DNA from: Burkholderiales bacterium
Lineage (GTDB): Bacteria > Pseudomonadota > Gammaproteobacteria > Burkholderiales > Burkholderiaceae_C
Direction: 5' to 3'
DNA length: 42,536 nucleotides
NCBI GenBank assembly: GCA_947448955.1
Contig: CANFPU010000016.1
Span: 1-42,536, forward strand
In this document: piece by piece, positions 34,903 through 42,536 of the stretch
How the letters are laid out: each line of letters starts with the position of its first letter
Numbering within the stretch: the first letter of the stretch is position 1
Notes under the pieces: model-generated
The model's input: only the letters and a program-made list of their open reading frames with translations
Databases searched by the model: none
Told to the model about the DNA's origin: nothing
Translations under genes and position numbers: made by a program

Positions 34903-35355
34903 ATGGCCTTCGGCAGACTGCAGCGCTCAGGCCCTTCGCAACCTATGAGTGACATCAACATGACGCCGTTGATCGACGTGATGCTGGTGCTGCTGGTGAT
35001 TTTCATCATCACCGCCCCACTGATGAGCAACAGCCTGCGCCTTGACCTGCCCAACGCTGCCGGCGCGCAGGCCGGTAGCGCAGCGCAGTTCGTCAGTGTG
35101 GCCGTCGACGCGCAAGGTCAGTTGTTCTGGGGTGACGAGCCACTGACCGATGCGGCGCTGACCCCCCGGGTTCGCGAAACGGCCGCACGCAACCCGGCCA
35201 CCGAGCTGCAACTGCGCGCCGACAAGAGCGTGCCCTATGGCCGCATCGCCGAGTTGATCGGGCTGGTGCAGGCGGGCGGGCTGTCACGCATCGGGTTCGT
35301 CACCGAAACGACCGCTGAAATGTCCGGTTACCGGCCCGCGGGCCCGCCCAAGTAG
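34903..35355 (+). CDS. exbD: ExbD/TolR family protein
   Basis: The product is 150 residues from ATG 34903, 3 nt after exbB. A short cytoplasmic N-terminus with [24 protein letters not shown] forms the single membrane helix, carrying the conserved proton-path Asp in LIDVML. The periplasmic domain follows, with [32 protein letters not shown]. It is the partner of the preceding channel protein. Confidence 0.93.
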   Translation: MAFGRLQRSGPSQPMSDINMTPLIDVMLVLLVIFIITAPLMSNSLRLDLPNAAGAQAGSAAQFVSVAVDAQGQLFWGDEPLTDAALTPRVRETAARNPATELQLRADKSVPYGRIAELIGLVQAGGLSRIGFVTETTAEMSGYRPAGPPK

Positions 35356-35371
35356 CGCAGCACCCCCCTCC

Positions 35372-35377
35372 TACAAT
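35372..35377 (+). promoter_or_regulatory. Probable -10 element of leuS (leaderless transcript)
   Basis: TACAAT in CCTACAATCG ends 7 nt before ATG 35385, so transcription would begin at the start codon. There is no Shine-Dalgarno sequence before leuS. The -35 is poor. Confidence 0.4.
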
Positions 35378-35384
35378 CGGCGCG

Positions 35385-38135
35385 ATGAACGAGAAATACG
35401 CTCCTGCCGAACTTGAAATCGCCGCCCACAGTCACTGGGCGCAGCCGCTGTGGCATGGCCACGAGGCCTACCGCGTCACGGAAGACCCCCGCGACAAGCT
35501 CGGCAATCTCAAGCCGAAGTACTACGCCTGCTCCATGCTGCCTTACCCGAGCGGCAAGCTGCACATGGGCCATGTGCGCAACTACACGATCAACGACATG
35601 CTGGCACGCCAGCTGCGCATGAAGGGCTTCAACGTCCTGATGCCGATGGGCTGGGACGCCTTCGGTCTGCCTGCCGAGAACGCGGCCATGAAAAACGGTG
35701 TGCCGCCGGCCCAATGGACCTACGACAACATCGCCCACATGAAGGCCCAGATGCAGGCCATGGGCCTGGCCATCGACTGGTCGCGCGAAGTCGCGACCTG
35801 TACGCCGGCGTATTACCGATGGAACCAATGGTTGTTCCTGCGAATGCTCGAAAAAGGCATCGCTGAGCGCCGCACCCAGGTCGTGAACTGGGACCCGGTC
35901 GACCAGACCGTGCTGGCCAACGAGCAGGTGATCGACGGCAAGGGTTGGCGTTCCGGCGCGGTGATCGAAAAGCGTGAAATTCCAGGCTACTACCTCAAAA
36001 TCACGCAGTACGCCGAGGAACTGCTGTCGGCTGTGAACAACCCCGCCGACGCCAACTACCTCGCAGGCTGGCCCGAGCGTGTGCGCTTGATGCAGGAAAA
36101 CTGGATCGGCAAGAGCGAGGGTGTGCGCTTCGCGTTCCCGCACCAGATCACCGATGGCGCCGGGACGACGATCAGCGAAGGCCGGCTGTGGGTGTTCACC
36201 ACCCGCGCGGACACCATCATGGGCGTGACCTTCTGCGCCGTGGCGCCCGAGCACCCGCTGGCGCTGCACGCCGCTGCCTCGCAGCCCAAAGTGGCGGCCT
36301 TTATCGCCGAATGCCAGGGCGGGGGCAGCACCGAGGCCGAGTTGGCCACCCAGGAGAAAAAAGGCGTGCCCACCGGCTTGACGGTCAACCACCCGCTGAC
36401 CGGCGCGGCGGTCGAGGTCTGGGTCGGAAACTACGTGCTGATGAGCTATGGCGATGGCGCAGTGATGGGCGTGCCGGCGCACGACGAGCGCGATTTCGCC
36501 TTTGCCAAGAAGTACGGACTGGCCATCCTGCCGGTGGTCGCTGTCGAAGGCGAAGCGTTTTCCACCGAGACCTGGGTCGACAGCTACGCCGACAAGCAGC
36601 GCGGACGTTGTGTCAACTCGGGGCCTGGTTTCGAATTCCTCGACGGTCTGGCCTTCAAGCCCGCGGTGGCGAAAGTGGCTGAGTTGCTGGCCGAAAAGGG
36701 CCTCGGCGAGAAGAAGACGACTTGGCGGCTACGCGACTGGGGCGTCAGCCGCCAGCGCTACTGGGGCACGCCGATCCCCATCATCCACTGCGATGGCAGC
36801 GAGGGTCCAGGGGGCTCGACCCCAGGATGCGGCGCAGTGCCGGTGCCCGACAAAGACCTGCCGGTGGTACTGCCCGAAGACTGCATCCCCGACGGCAGTG
36901 GCAACCCGCTGAACAAGCGCGCCGACTTTCTCAACGTCGCTTGCCCGCGCTGCGGCAAACCGGGGCGACGCGAGACCGACACGATGGACACCTTCGTCGA
37001 CAGCTCGTGGTACTTCATGCGCTACTGCGACCCAAGCAACGCGCAAGCGATGGTGGCCGATGGCACGAAGTACTGGATGCCCGCCACCGGGTCCCCGGCC
37101 GGTGGGCCCGGGATGGACCAGTACATCGGCGGCATCGAGCATGCGATCCTGCATTTGCTCTACGCCCGTTTCTGGACCAAGGTGATGCGCGACCTCGGAC
37201 TGGTCAGCGTCAGCGAGCCCTTCACCAAGCTGCTGACACAAGGCATGGTGCTCAACCACATTTACAGCCGGCGTGGCACAACCGGCGGCATCGACTACTT
37301 CTGGCCCGCCGACGTGGTCGACCAACGCGACGAGTCAGGCAAGATCACCGGGGCGCGCCTCAAGCGAGATGGCTCGCTGGTCGACTACGAGGGCGTGGGC
37401 ACCATGTCCAAGTCCAAGAACAACGGGGTCGACCCGCAGGCCCTGATCGACCAGTACGGCGCCGACACCGCGCGGCTGTTCGTGATGTTCGCCTCACCGC
37501 CCGAGCAGACCTTGGAATGGAATGACGCCGGCGTCGAAGGCGCCCACCGCTTTCTGAAGCGGGTCTGGGGTTTCGGCGTCAAGCACGCCGACCTGCTGCA
37601 AGCCGCTGGCCCGCTACCGGCCAAACTACGCCAAGAAGCGAAGGGCCTGCGCCGCGAGGTGCATCTGGTGCTGCGCCAAGTGAGCTACGACTACGAGCGC
37701 ATGCAGTACAACACCGTGGTGTCGGGAGCCATGAAGCTGCTCAACGCCCTGGAGGGCTTCAAGCCCGATGGCAGCGCAGGCGATGGCGCGGTATTGCACG
37801 AGGGCTTCTCGGTGCTGCTGCGCAGTCTCTATCCGGCCTGTCCGCACATCACGCACAACCTGTGGGCCGGGCTGGGCTACGCCGACGCACTTGGTGACCT
37901 GCTCGACGCCCCCTGGCCGGTGGTCGACGAGTCTGCACTGCTGCGCGACGAGATCGAACTGGTGTTGCAGATCAGCGGCAAGATGCGCGGCGCCCTGATG
38001 GTGCCGGCGGCCGCCGACAAGGCGGTCATCGAGGCCGCCGCGCTGGCGTCGCCCGAATTTGCCAAGTTCTCCGAGGGCAAGCCGGCCAAGAAGGTGATCG
38101 TGGTGCCAGGCCGGCTCGTCAACGTGGTGGTCTGA
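35385..38135 (+). CDS. leuS: Leucyl-tRNA synthetase
   Basis: The product is 916 residues from ATG 35385. It charges tRNA-Leu and edits mischarged products. HIGH is HMGH (60-63), and the KMSKS loop reads TMSKSK (T673-K678), with the key second lysine kept. The cysteine knuckle, usually CxxC, is stretched to C469-x12-C482 by a Gly/Ser/Pro insertion, while the second knuckle (CPRCG) is normal. The length exceeds the E. coli enzyme (860). It starts 29 nt after exbD and is followed closely by lptE. Confidence 0.97.
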   Translation: MNEKYAPAELEIAAHSHWAQPLWHGHEAYRVTEDPRDKLGNLKPKYYACSMLPYPSGKLHMGHVRNYTINDMLARQLRMKGFNVLMPMGWDAFGLPAENAAMKNGVPPAQWTYDNIAHMKAQMQAMGLAIDWSREVATCTPAYYRWNQWLFLRMLEKGIAERRTQVVNWDPVDQTVLANEQVIDGKGWRSGAVIEKREIPGYYLKITQYAEELLSAVNNPADANYLAGWPERVRLMQENWIGKSEGVRFAFPHQITDGAGTTISEGRLWVFTTRADTIMGVTFCAVAPEHPLALHAAASQPKVAAFIAECQGGGSTEAELATQEKKGVPTGLTVNHPLTGAAVEVWVGNYVLMSYGDGAVMGVPAHDERDFAFAKKYGLAILPVVAVEGEAFSTETWVDSYADKQRGRCVNSGPGFEFLDGLAFKPAVAKVAELLAEKGLGEKKTTWRLRDWGVSRQRYWGTPIPIIHCDGSEGPGGSTPGCGAVPVPDKDLPVVLPEDCIPDGSGNPLNKRADFLNVACPRCGKPGRRETDTMDTFVDSSWYFMRYCDPSNAQAMVADGTKYWMPATGSPAGGPGMDQYIGGIEHAILHLLYARFWTKVMRDLGLVSVSEPFTKLLTQGMVLNHIYSRRGTTGGIDYFWPADVVDQRDESGKITGARLKRDGSLVDYEGVGTMSKSKNNGVDPQALIDQYGADTARLFVMFASPPEQTLEWNDAGVEGAHRFLKRVWGFGVKHADLLQAAGPLPAKLRQEAKGLRREVHLVLRQVSYDYERMQYNTVVSGAMKLLNALEGFKPDGSAGDGAVLHEGFSVLLRSLYPACPHITHNLWAGLGYADALGDLLDAPWPVVDESALLRDEIELVLQISGKMRGALMVPAAADKAVIEAAALASPEFAKFSEGKPAKKVIVVPGRLVNVVV

Positions 38136-38144
38136 TCGACAGCC

Positions 38145-38693
38145 ATGCCGAACCGAAGGTCGAACAGGCCATGCGTCCTTGTGCGACGCCGAGGCTTGGG
38201 CGCGCTCGCGGCTATGGGCTGGCTGACCTGGCTGACGGGTTGCGGCTTCGAGCTGCGCCGCACACCGCCGCTGCCTTTCACTCGCATTGCACTGACAGGC
38301 TTTGCCGCCCGCTCGCCGCTAGGCGCGGAATTGCGAAGCCGGCTGGGTGATTTGGCGGTGGCCAGTCCGGCGCAGGCCGAGGTGGTGTTGCAGGTGCTGA
38401 TCGACCGGCGCGAAAAAGGCGTGGTGGCGTCGACGGCGGCGGGCCAGGTGCGTGAGCTGCAGCTGCGGGTCAGGTTCGAATTCAGCCTCAGCACACCAGG
38501 CGGCCGCGAGCTGATCCCCGCCACCGAATTGTTGCTGTCACGCGACTTGAGCTACAGCGAAAGTTTCGCGCTGGCCAAGGCGCAGGAAGAGGCTGAAATC
38601 TACGCGGCGATGCAGACCGACATCGTGCAACAACTGCTGCGCAGACTGGCACGGGACAACGGGTCGGCCGCCGCCAGCGCGCCAGAACGCTGA
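38145..38693 (+). CDS. lptE: LPS-assembly lipoprotein LptE
   Basis: The product is 182 residues from ATG 38145, 9 nt after leuS. A basic N-terminus and hydrophobic segment end in the lipobox LTGC (C33), followed by GFELRRTPPLPF, the usual start of mature LptE. LptE plugs the LptD barrel and helps place lipopolysaccharide in the outer leaflet. The C-terminal helix (EAEIYAAMQTDIVQQLLRRL) fits. The order leuS-lptE-holA is conserved across proteobacteria. Confidence 0.93.
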   Translation: MPNRRSNRPCVLVRRRGLGALAAMGWLTWLTGCGFELRRTPPLPFTRIALTGFAARSPLGAELRSRLGDLAVASPAQAEVVLQVLIDRREKGVVASTAAGQVRELQLRVRFEFSLSTPGGRELIPATELLLSRDLSYSESFALAKAQEEAEIYAAMQTDIVQQLLRRLARDNGSAAASAPER

Positions 38694-38699
38694 ACCGCC

Positions 38700-39800
38700 A
38701 TGCAGTTGCGCGCCGATCAACTCAAGACCCAGCTGGCCCGCGGCCTGCAGCGGGTCTACACCATCCATGGCGACGAGCCGCTGCTGGCACAGGAGGCCGG
38801 TGACGCGGTCCGCGCTGCCGCGCGCGCCGCCGGCCATACCGAACGCCAGGTCTTCACCGTCAGCGGCGCGCATTTCGACTGGTCTAGCCTGGCTGGTGCG
38901 GCACAGGCGATGAGCTTGTTCGGCGAACGACAGCTCGTGGAAATCCGAATCCCCAGCGGCAAACCGGGCAAGGATGGGTCCGAGGCCTTGCAGCGCTACT
39001 GCAGTCATCTCTCCGATGAGGTGCTCACGCTGGTGCACTGCCCCAAGCTCGACCGCCAGCAGCAGCAAGCGGCCTGGTTCGGCGCACTGGACCAAGCGGG
39101 CGTGACGATCAAGGTCGAACCGGTTGAGCGCCGCGCCCTGCCCGGCTGGATCGCTCAACGCCTCGCAGGTCAAGGCCAGCGAGTGGCCGAGGGCGAACCG
39201 GGCCAGCAGACACTGGCGTTTTTCGCCGACCGTGTCGAAGGCAATTTGCTGGCAGCGCACCAGGAGCTGCAGAAGCTCGCACTCCTCTACCCTGCCGGTG
39301 AGCTGGACTTCGAGCAGGTCGAGGCAGCGGTCCTGAACGTTGCACGCTACGACGTCTTCAAGCTCGGCGAAGCGGTGATGGCCGGCCAGACCGTTCGCGT
39401 CTTGCGCATGCTGGACGGCCTGCACGCCGAGGGCGAGGCCGCGGTGCTGGTGCACTGGAGTCTGGCTGAGGACATCCGCAACCTCAAGCGCGTCAAGGAC
39501 GCCATGGCCCAAGGTCGGCCGCTGCCCATGGCGCTGCGCGAAAACCGGGTCTGGGGCCAGAAGGAGCGGTTGTTCGAACGCGTGCTGCCGCTGCTGACCC
39601 CCGAGCAGCTCAACCAGCTGGTGCAAGCCGCCAGCATCTGCGACGGCGTGATCAAGGGGCTCAAGCACCCGCTGTGGCCACTAGAACCCTGGCTGGCCCT
39701 GACTCGCCTGGCATTGCTGATGGTGCAGGCCGTCACCCCAGGCCAACGCGGCGGGGCGGCGTCAGCCGGTCTGGCGCTGCAAGTGCTGGAGCCTCGCTAG
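38700..39800 (+). CDS. holA: DNA polymerase III delta subunit
   Basis: The product is 366 residues from ATG 38700, 6 nt after lptE. Delta opens the beta sliding clamp within the clamp loader. It starts MQLRADQLKTQLARGLQRVYTIHGDEPLL, the family opening; the clamp-contact region MSLFGERQLVEIRIP and the AAA+-like VEGNLLAAHQELQKLALLYP follow. Length is slightly above E. coli (343). It ends the bamE-to-holA series and converges on ghrA with 22 nt between. Confidence 0.95.
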   Translation: MQLRADQLKTQLARGLQRVYTIHGDEPLLAQEAGDAVRAAARAAGHTERQVFTVSGAHFDWSSLAGAAQAMSLFGERQLVEIRIPSGKPGKDGSEALQRYCSHLSDEVLTLVHCPKLDRQQQQAAWFGALDQAGVTIKVEPVERRALPGWIAQRLAGQGQRVAEGEPGQQTLAFFADRVEGNLLAAHQELQKLALLYPAGELDFEQVEAAVLNVARYDVFKLGEAVMAGQTVRVLRMLDGLHAEGEAAVLVHWSLAEDIRNLKRVKDAMAQGRPLPMALRENRVWGQKERLFERVLPLLTPEQLNQLVQAASICDGVIKGLKHPLWPLEPWLALTRLALLMVQAVTPGQRGGAASAGLALQVLEPR

Positions 39801-39822
39801 GCTGGGCGCGTCCAGATCGGGT

Positions 39823-40776
39823 TCAGTAGCCGGCGTCGCGTTCCACGAGGTGCTGCAAAGGCAGCCCAGCGGCCAACGCTTCGATGTTGCGCGCCACAAC
39901 GGCTGCCGCACTGCGCGCGTCGGTCATCGCTGCAGCGTGCGGCAACACGGTCACCTGGGGATGCAGCCAGAAAGCGTGATCGACCGGCAAGGGCTCGACC
40001 TGGAATACGTCGAGCACGGCATGGCCGATCTGGCCGCTGGCCAACGCCATCAGCAGATCGGCCTCAACCAGGTGGGCGCCACGCGCCAGATTCACCAGGC
40101 CGGCACCATGCGGCAGCAGGGCCAGCAGGTCGGCATCGATCAAGCTGCGGGTATCTGGCGTCAGTGGCAGCAGATTGATCAAGATACGGGTTTGCGCCAG
40201 CGCGTCGGCCAGCGCCGGCGCGCCGCTCAGCACCCGAACGCCCGCCACCAATTCGACATTGGCGGCATCGGCCGCGCCACGCCGCCAAGCGCTGACAGGA
40301 TAGCCTTGTTGCGCCAACCGGGCTGCCACCGCACGTCCCATCTGACCAAAACCCAACACCAGTACCGGCAACTCGTCGGCGCGGCGCTGACCATGGACTT
40401 GCCAGCGCGACGCCCGCTGGTGGCGGGCGTATTCGAAGAATCCGCGCTGCAAGGCCAGCGTCGCCCACAGCGCGGTCTCTGCCATTGCCGAGTTCATTGC
40501 CGGGTCGACCATGCGCGCCAAGGGTACCCCCACGGGCAAGGTCGGGTCGCCCAGCAAACGGTCGACACCGGCCCACAGCGACTGGATCAGCCGCAATCCC
40601 GGCAGGTCTGACAAACTGCCAGGCGGGGGGTTGGCGACGATCGCCACGTCTAGGCTGGCATCCGCCACCTCGCCGCGGTCCAGATACAAGCTGTGTTCTG
40701 GCAAGGCCAGGCGCAACGCCGCAGCCCAGTCGCTGCGCTCTGCGGGCTCGAGCTCGCCGACCAAAAGCAGGTTCAT
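39823..40776 (-). CDS. ghrA: Glyoxylate/hydroxypyruvate reductase A-like dehydrogenase
   Basis: The product is 317 residues from ATG 40776. It belongs to the D-2-hydroxyacid dehydrogenases. The nucleotide motif [16 protein letters not shown] is clear, with the catalytic Arg in NLARGAHL, Glu in DVFQVEPLP and His in LPHAAAMTD. The GhrA subgroup reduces glyoxylate and hydroxypyruvate with NADPH. An Arg pair after the second strand (SAWRRG) fits NADP use. It overlaps pncC by 4 nt and is the last gene of the thiL series. Confidence 0.9.
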   Translation of the reverse strand: MNLLLVGELEPAERSDWAAALRLALPEHSLYLDRGEVADASLDVAIVANPPPGSLSDLPGLRLIQSLWAGVDRLLGDPTLPVGVPLARMVDPAMNSAMAETALWATLALQRGFFEYARHQRASRWQVHGQRRADELPVLVLGFGQMGRAVAARLAQQGYPVSAWRRGAADAANVELVAGVRVLSGAPALADALAQTRILINLLPLTPDTRSLIDADLLALLPHGAGLVNLARGAHLVEADLLMALASGQIGHAVLDVFQVEPLPVDHAFWLHPQVTVLPHAAAMTDARSAAAVVARNIEALAAGLPLQHLVERDAGY

Positions 40777-41276
40777 GTCGACGCTCTCAGCTGCCGATCA
40801 AGCAAGCCTTGCAGCGCACAAACCACGGTGGCCTGGCGCACGGCGGCCCGGTCGCCGGCAAAGCGCTGAAGCAGCGCGTCGGTCTCGACTCCACCGTCGG
40901 CCGCCCGCCAGGCCCAAGCCAACCAAACCGTGCCCACAGGCTTGGCCGCGCTACCGCCGCCCGGTCCGGCCACGCCGGTCACCGCCACCGCCAAATCGGC
41001 CAGCGATCGCGACAGCGCGCCGCCAGCCATCGATCGCGCCACCGGCTCACTGACAGCGCCGTGGCTGGCAATCACTGCTGCGTCCACGCCCAGCATTTCG
41101 GCCTTGGCCTCGTTGCTATAGGTGACAAAGCCACGATCGAACCAGTCGCTAGACCCGGCCAATTCGGTGCAGGCGCCGGCAATCAAGCCGCCGGTGCAGC
41201 TCTCGGCAGTGGCGATGCGCAAGCCGCGCGCGCGCAACGCGTCCGCGAGCACCGCGACCAAGCGATCCAGGCTCAT
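40773..41276 (-). CDS. pncC: Nicotinamide-nucleotide amidohydrolase (CinA C-terminal domain protein)
   Basis: The product is 167 residues from ATG 41276. It is the stand-alone CinA C-terminal domain that deamidates nicotinamide mononucleotide to recycle NAD. The active-site motif [10 protein letters not shown], then [25 protein letters not shown] and [10 protein letters not shown] are intact. The N-terminal CinA domain is absent, as is usual in this form. It overlaps pgpA and ghrA by 4 nt each. Confidence 0.95.
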   Translation of the reverse strand: MSLDRLVAVLADALRARGLRIATAESCTGGLIAGACTELAGSSDWFDRGFVTYSNEAKAEMLGVDAAVIASHGAVSEPVARSMAGGALSRSLADLAVAVTGVAGPGGGSAAKPVGTVWLAWAWRAADGGVETDALLQRFAGDRAAVRQATVVCALQGLLDRQLRAST

Positions 41277-41833
41277 CCAAACCCCCTACGCCAGAAAGCG
41301 ATCACGAGCAAGGTACACAGCGCAGCCACCAGATCGTCGAACAAGATGCCGAACCCCTGTCGCCAACCGATGGTCTGGCCCGGCACAAGTTTGAAGCGCC
41401 GGTCAGCCCAGCCCACCGGTCCCGGCTTCGCGGCATCGAAGAAGCGGAACAGCACAAATGCGACCGTCTGGCCCCAGAGCCCAGTCGGCATCACCAGCCA
41501 CAACACCAGCCAGAACGCCACGATCTCGTCCCAGACGATCACACCCGGGTCCGCTTGGCCCAGGTTCTGGGCGCAGCGGGTGCAGGCCCAAAAGCCCCCT
41601 AGCAGCGACCCTGTGATCACCCAGCCCCAGGGCAAGTCAGCGCGCCAGGCATCGGCCACCACGAACGAAGCCCAGGCCCACAGCGTTCCCACCGTGCCCG
41701 GCGCGCGCGGCGACAGCCCGCTGCCAAAGCCAAGCGCAATCCAGTGTGCCGGGTGGCCGATCATGAAGCGCGCGCTGGCGCGGCGCGGCGCGGCGCGCCG
41801 GAGGTCGGGTTGGTGAAGGCTTGCGGGATCCAT
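41273..41833 (-). CDS. pgpA: Phosphatidylglycerophosphatase A
   Basis: The product is 186 residues from ATG 41833, 2 nt after thiL. ATG 41764 ([14 protein letters not shown]) is an alternative that would drop a basic N-terminal extension. It dephosphorylates phosphatidylglycerol phosphate in the inner membrane. [31 protein letters not shown] and [17 protein letters not shown] are the family motifs, and there are several membrane helices. The order thiL-pgpA-pncC is widely conserved. Confidence 0.95.
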   Translation of the reverse strand: MDPASLHQPDLRRAAPRRASARFMIGHPAHWIALGFGSGLSPRAPGTVGTLWAWASFVVADAWRADLPWGWVITGSLLGGFWACTRCAQNLGQADPGVIVWDEIVAFWLVLWLVMPTGLWGQTVAFVLFRFFDAAKPGPVGWADRRFKLVPGQTIGWRQGFGILFDDLVAALCTLLVIAFWRRGFG

Positions 41834-41835
41834 GC

Positions 41836-42536
41836 TCAGACGCTGAAATGATCGAAGCCGCGCAGCGCCAGGGTCAGCTCGCAGCCTCGTGCATCGAGCA
41901 GTCGCAGACCTGGCGCGGCCTCGATACTGCCGATCCGGCGCAACGCGACGCCGGTTCCTGCTGCCACCGATCGCAAGGATGACTCCGCGGCCACCGGTGC
42001 GGTGAACAACAACTCATAGTCGTCACCTCCGGCCAAAGCGAATTCGAGTTGCCGCGCGCGCGGCTGGCGCCCAAGCACCGGACTGATCGGCAAGGTCTCG
42101 ACCTCTATCGCTGCACCGACGCCGGAGCGGCACAGCACCTGGCCCAGGTCGCCGACCAGACCGTCACTGAGGTCGATCGCCGCACTGGCCAGGCCGCGCA
42201 GGCCCAATCCGAGCGCCACGCGGGGCTGCGGCATCTCCATCGCCAGCCGCACCGCGTCAAAGTCCTCGGCCCCGACGTTCAGCTGACCGCGGAACACCTC
42301 GAGCGCCAGGCGCGCATCGCCCAGACCGCCGCCAATGGCGTGGCTGACCCACAGCGCGTCGCCGGGACGCGCGCCGTCGCGGCGCAAGGCTTGGCCGGGC
42401 GGCACCTCGCCGAATACGGTCAAGCAAAGATTGAGCGGCCCGGCGGTGGTGTCACCACCCACCAGTTCAATGCCGTGGCGATCGGCCAGTTCGAACAGAC
42501 CCTGGGCCAAACCCGCGAGGAACACCTCGTCGGCAC
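41836..42536 (-). CDS. thiL: Thiamine-monophosphate kinase, C-terminal part (5' end outside the window)
   Basis: The frame runs to the right edge, so about 233 residues of a roughly 320-residue protein are seen. It phosphorylates thiamine monophosphate to the diphosphate cofactor. GGDTTAGP, WVSHAIGGGLGDARLAL, AIDLSDGLVGDLGQVL and GGDDYELLFTAP are typical. The N-terminal ATP-binding motif is missing only because of the window edge. It is the first visible gene of the thiL-pgpA-pncC-ghrA series, all closely spaced or overlapping. Confidence 0.94.
   Translation of the reverse strand, partial: ADEVFLAGLAQGLFELADRHGIELVGGDTTAGPLNLCLTVFGEVPPGQALRRDGARPGDALWVSHAIGGGLGDARLALEVFRGQLNVGAEDFDAVRLAMEMPQPRVALGLGLRGLASAAIDLSDGLVGDLGQVLCRSGVGAAIEVETLPISPVLGRQPRARQLEFALAGGDDYELLFTAPVAAESSLRSVAAGTGVALRRIGSIEAAPGLRLLDARGCELTLALRGFDHFSV

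Noticed and set aside
35328-36482. A 384-codon open frame antisense to leuS
   Set aside because: It lies opposite conserved catalytic sequence of leuS, is rich in His/Arg/Gly and resembles no known protein.
37401-37418. TMSKSK in place of KMSKSK in LeuS as a sign of an inactive enzyme
   Set aside because: The second lysine, which matters most, is retained, all other motifs are intact, and the first position varies in the family.
38538-39668. A 376-codon open frame antisense to holA and lptE
   Set aside because: It is opposite two recognised genes and shows no domain or start signals.
40485-41816. A 443-codon open frame on the plus strand across ghrA, pncC and pgpA
   Set aside because: It is antisense to three recognised overlapping genes, low in complexity (Arg/Pro/Ser-rich) and has no recognisable domain; long antisense frames are expected at this GC content.

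Overview
The window is high-GC chromosomal DNA with dense, mostly housekeeping gene content. Several things point to a betaproteobacterium of the order Burkholderiales, probably the Leptothrix/Rubrivivax/Ideonella side: the order bamE-dapB-exbB-exbD-leuS-lptE-holA beside a divergent fur, the tkt-gap pair, hpf-ptsN-hprK, divergent yhdP/glnE, and the thiL-pgpA-pncC series. The placement is inferred from gene order and protein character, not from a search. I see no rRNA, tRNA, CRISPR array, insertion sequence, phage or plasmid genes.

Layout. 1-1320: the tail of an unidentified membrane protein, a hydantoin/Asp/Glu racemase-family protein that lacks one catalytic cysteine, and a DUF167 protein. 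1339-6488: topB, with lineage-specific insertions, diverges from a SET-domain methyltransferase gene, followed by birA and a membrane-anchored SPOR-like protein. 6519-9908: a very large secreted subtilase with four exactly in-register 279-nt repeats, a dockerin-like calcium-binding module and a GlyGly-CTERM-like tail. 9983-13064: gap and tkt on the minus strand. 13258-17149: a hemerythrin-like protein, murU, a UbiH-family hydroxylase, a small hypothetical protein and a DUF3047 lipoprotein. 17192-24850: yhdP and glnE diverge, and a rhombosortase-like gene follows glnE. 24861-28603: a DMT transporter, a glutathione S-transferase, a diiron ferritin-like protein and corA. 28806-29919: a receiver-only protein and an HTH-receiver fusion. 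30303-32295: hpf, ptsN and hprK. 32326-39800: fur divergent from the bamE-to-holA cluster. 39823-42536: ghrA, pncC, pgpA and the 3' part of thiL, tightly coupled on the minus strand.

How the genes work together. YhdP, BamE, LptE, ExbB/ExbD, MurU and PgpA all serve the cell envelope. PtsN and HprK are regulatory parts of a nitrogen-type phosphotransferase system, and Hpf controls ribosome dormancy. The most interesting link is between two distant loci: the rhombosortase-like intramembrane protease at 24257-24850 and the subtilase at 6519-9908, whose tail looks like the signal that such enzymes cut. Other points of interest are loop expansions inside CxxC zinc knuckles of both TopB and LeuS, a palindromic element read in frame within topB, a SET methyltransferase sharing a promoter region with a topoisomerase that has a histone-H1-like Lys/Ala tail, an HTH-receiver regulator with no kinase nearby, and probable leaderless transcripts for murU and leuS.
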